From a bacterium (GTDB lineage: Bacteria > Zhuqueibacterota > Zhuqueibacteria > Thermofontimicrobiales > Thermofontimicrobiaceae): a stretch of 25,210 nt of DNA. A model generated the notes under the pieces. It did no database searches and had not been told where the DNA came from. It saw only the letters and a program-made list of their open reading frames with translations. The position numbers were made by a program, and so were the translations under genes. Within the stretch, counting starts at the first letter, position 1; the number at the start of each line of letters is the position of its first letter. Shown here one piece after another: positions 23,976-25,210 of the stretch. Where the stretch lies: assembly GCA_011046315.1 (NCBI GenBank), contig DSAU01000054.1, positions 1 through 25,210 on the forward strand. The letters run 5' to 3'.

Positions 23976-25210
23976 TTAGTTTCCTCTAATGCCGGTTTTG
24001 AATTTTAACAATGCGAAAACACCAATGGCGGCGATTGATATTACTGTAATTTCTCCCATGGTATCAAACGCCCTGAAATCCACCAGGATTACATTAACGA
24101 TGTTTTGTCCGTGCGCCAGTTCCGCACAATTTTCATTGTAAAAGGTAGAAATTTTTTCTGCTATTTGAATCTGACGAGTGGATAACACCAGGGCAGTCAT
24201 TATCACGCCGATTGATGCAGAAATGACAAAGTCCCGAAACCTGGAAACTCGTAGCGACATTTTTGAAAAAGTTGGCAGATGATATACAACCAGCAGAAAC
24301 AGGATCACTGTCAATGTTTCGATTAAAAATTGAGTGATTGCCAGGTCCGGCGCTCCGAAAAGAATAAATATCGTTGCCACACCGAAACCAATTACTCCCA
24401 GTGAAATAACCGCGGTGATTTTTGATTTGGTTAACAGCGCTAAAAATATGGCGCCAATCATGGTCGCCACCAGTGTCATTTCATAGAAGGTGACATGGAA
24501 ATTTGAAAATACGCCCTCCAGTCCTCCCAACCGAACGAATTGTATAATTATCAGGATGGTTGTGCTGAACACGATCGTGATTAAATAGTATCGTAAATAC
24601 CCGTTCTGCAGGATTCGGGTTTGAAGATTGGCAAATGAGAGCAACCCATCCAGTCCTTTCTTGAATAAAGAAGTCGGGGTAAACGGCGCAATTAAATTGA
24701 ACCGTTCCCGATGACGTCTGAAAAAATTGCGGGCAAAATAGAGCGCCACACCCAGGATAAAAGTGAGAACGCTCAGTAAAAATACCACATTGATTCCGTG
24801 CCATAATTTCAGTTCGATAAAATGTTTTTCCGCACTGATTGCGGAGACTGAAGATGATATCAGCGGGAGTGCGATTAATTGGGGAAACAAGCCCAGAATC
24901 AGTCCCAGAACAGCTAACACCATCGGCCCTGTCCATAATGCAGTCGGTGTTTTCATTTTGGGGAGATGGGATTGATTTTTTCCGCAGATGAACGGGCAAA
25001 TTCCCACGCTGGCAGCAACGGTTACGTTGACCACATTGGCAATAATACCGGCAATTGTAATTATATAAGGCGCCTTTTGTATGACGAGATTTGCCTCATA
25101 AAGCAATTCCTTTGAAATGAATCCCAATAATGGCGGAAAACCGGACATGGAAAAAGCAGCCAGACCTGCCGCCACAGCAGTTACCGGCATCACTTTTATC
25201 AATCCGCCCA
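23976..25210 (-). CDS. mrpA: Mrp Na+/H+ antiporter subunit A, C-terminal part (5' end outside window)
   Basis: The frame is open to the window end, so the start and the larger N-terminal NuoL-like domain lie beyond it. About 411 residues are visible. They begin with the last antiporter-domain helices (SMSGFPPLLGFISKELLYEA). The MbhD-like domain follows (GAPDLAITQFLIETLTVILFLLV, whose Glu is probably the equivalent of Glu657 of Bacillus MrpA). The last part is MbhE-like (DFRAFDTMGEITVISIAAIGVFALL, whose Glu is probably the equivalent of Glu780). The presence of D and E domains in MrpA, with a separate MrpB, fits the seven-gene group 1 Mrp type. Confidence 0.93.
   Translation of the reverse strand, partial: GGLIKVMPVTAVAAGLAAFSMSGFPPLLGFISKELLYEANLVIQKAPYIITIAGIIANVVNVTVAASVGICPFICGKNQSHLPKMKTPTALWTGPMVLAVLGLILGLFPQLIALPLISSSVSAISAEKHFIELKLWHGINVVFLLSVLTFILGVALYFARNFFRRHRERFNLIAPFTPTSLFKKGLDGLLSFANLQTRILQNGYLRYYLITIVFSTTILIIIQFVRLGGLEGVFSNFHVTFYEMTLVATMIGAIFLALLTKSKITAVISLGVIGFGVATIFILFGAPDLAITQFLIETLTVILFLLVVYHLPTFSKMSLRVSRFRDFVISASIGVIMTALVLSTRQIQIAEKISTFYNENCAELAHGQNIVNVILVDFRAFDTMGEITVISIAAIGVFALLKFKTGIRGN

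Overview
The window is 25.2 kb of ordinary-looking bacterial chromosome of moderate GC, judged by eye to be below 50%. The organism is didermic. The window encodes an MCE-type phospholipid transporter, a probable outer-membrane beta-barrel, a patatin fused to a BamA/TamA-like barrel, and a lipoprotein. The protein style (S9 peptidase with signal peptide, patatin-barrel fusion, MalE-PTA malic enzyme, seven-gene Mrp antiporter) suggests a member of the FCB group or a neighbour such as Calditrichota/KSB1. That placement is inference from resemblance; no marker gene is present to prove it. I saw no insertion sequence, integrase, CRISPR array, tRNA or rRNA.

Layout. (1) 1-2812, plus strand: the 3' part of argF, then a FemAB/GNAT-like acyltransferase overlapping it by one base, then a GT-B glycosyltransferase. 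(2) 2828-5411, minus strand: a PfkB-family sugar kinase, an RmlD-like reductase and a polyprenyl-phosphate mannosyltransferase-like GT2, in that order of transcription, a small envelope-sugar cluster. It converges on region 1 with only 15 bp between stop codons. (3) 5699-7542, minus strand: purE followed by an AzgA-like purine permease, with a 326-bp leader or spacer holding a clear hairpin. (4) 7869-15127, minus strand: S9 peptidase, MCE/MlaD protein, PqiC-like lipoprotein, an unrecognised outer-membrane-type protein, a STAS-MlaE fusion permease and the MlaF ATPase. This is a complete inner-membrane-to-outer-membrane lipid transport module with no recognisable MlaA or MlaC in the window. (5) 15128-15630: a spacer with two divergent near-consensus promoters of identical core, flanking what looks like the C-terminal remnant of a UbiA/MenA-type prenyltransferase. 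(6) 15631-20557, plus strand: maeB (malic enzyme with a PTA domain) ending at a strong terminator, then the patatin-barrel protein. (7) 20672-25210, minus strand: mrpABCDEFG, tightly overlapped, with mrpA cut by the window edge.

The most interesting part is region 4. ATPase, permease-STAS, single-domain MCE protein with a long helical tail and an outer-membrane lipoprotein are all recognisable. The fifth component, a two-part protein with a periplasmic sandwich-like half and a predicted barrel half, fits no family I can name and is a good candidate for the outer-membrane end of the lipid path. Secondary points of interest are the maeB leader, where a perfect hairpin separates the Shine-Dalgarno sequence from the start codon, the truncated prenyltransferase, and an MrpE lacking its usual N-terminal membrane helices.
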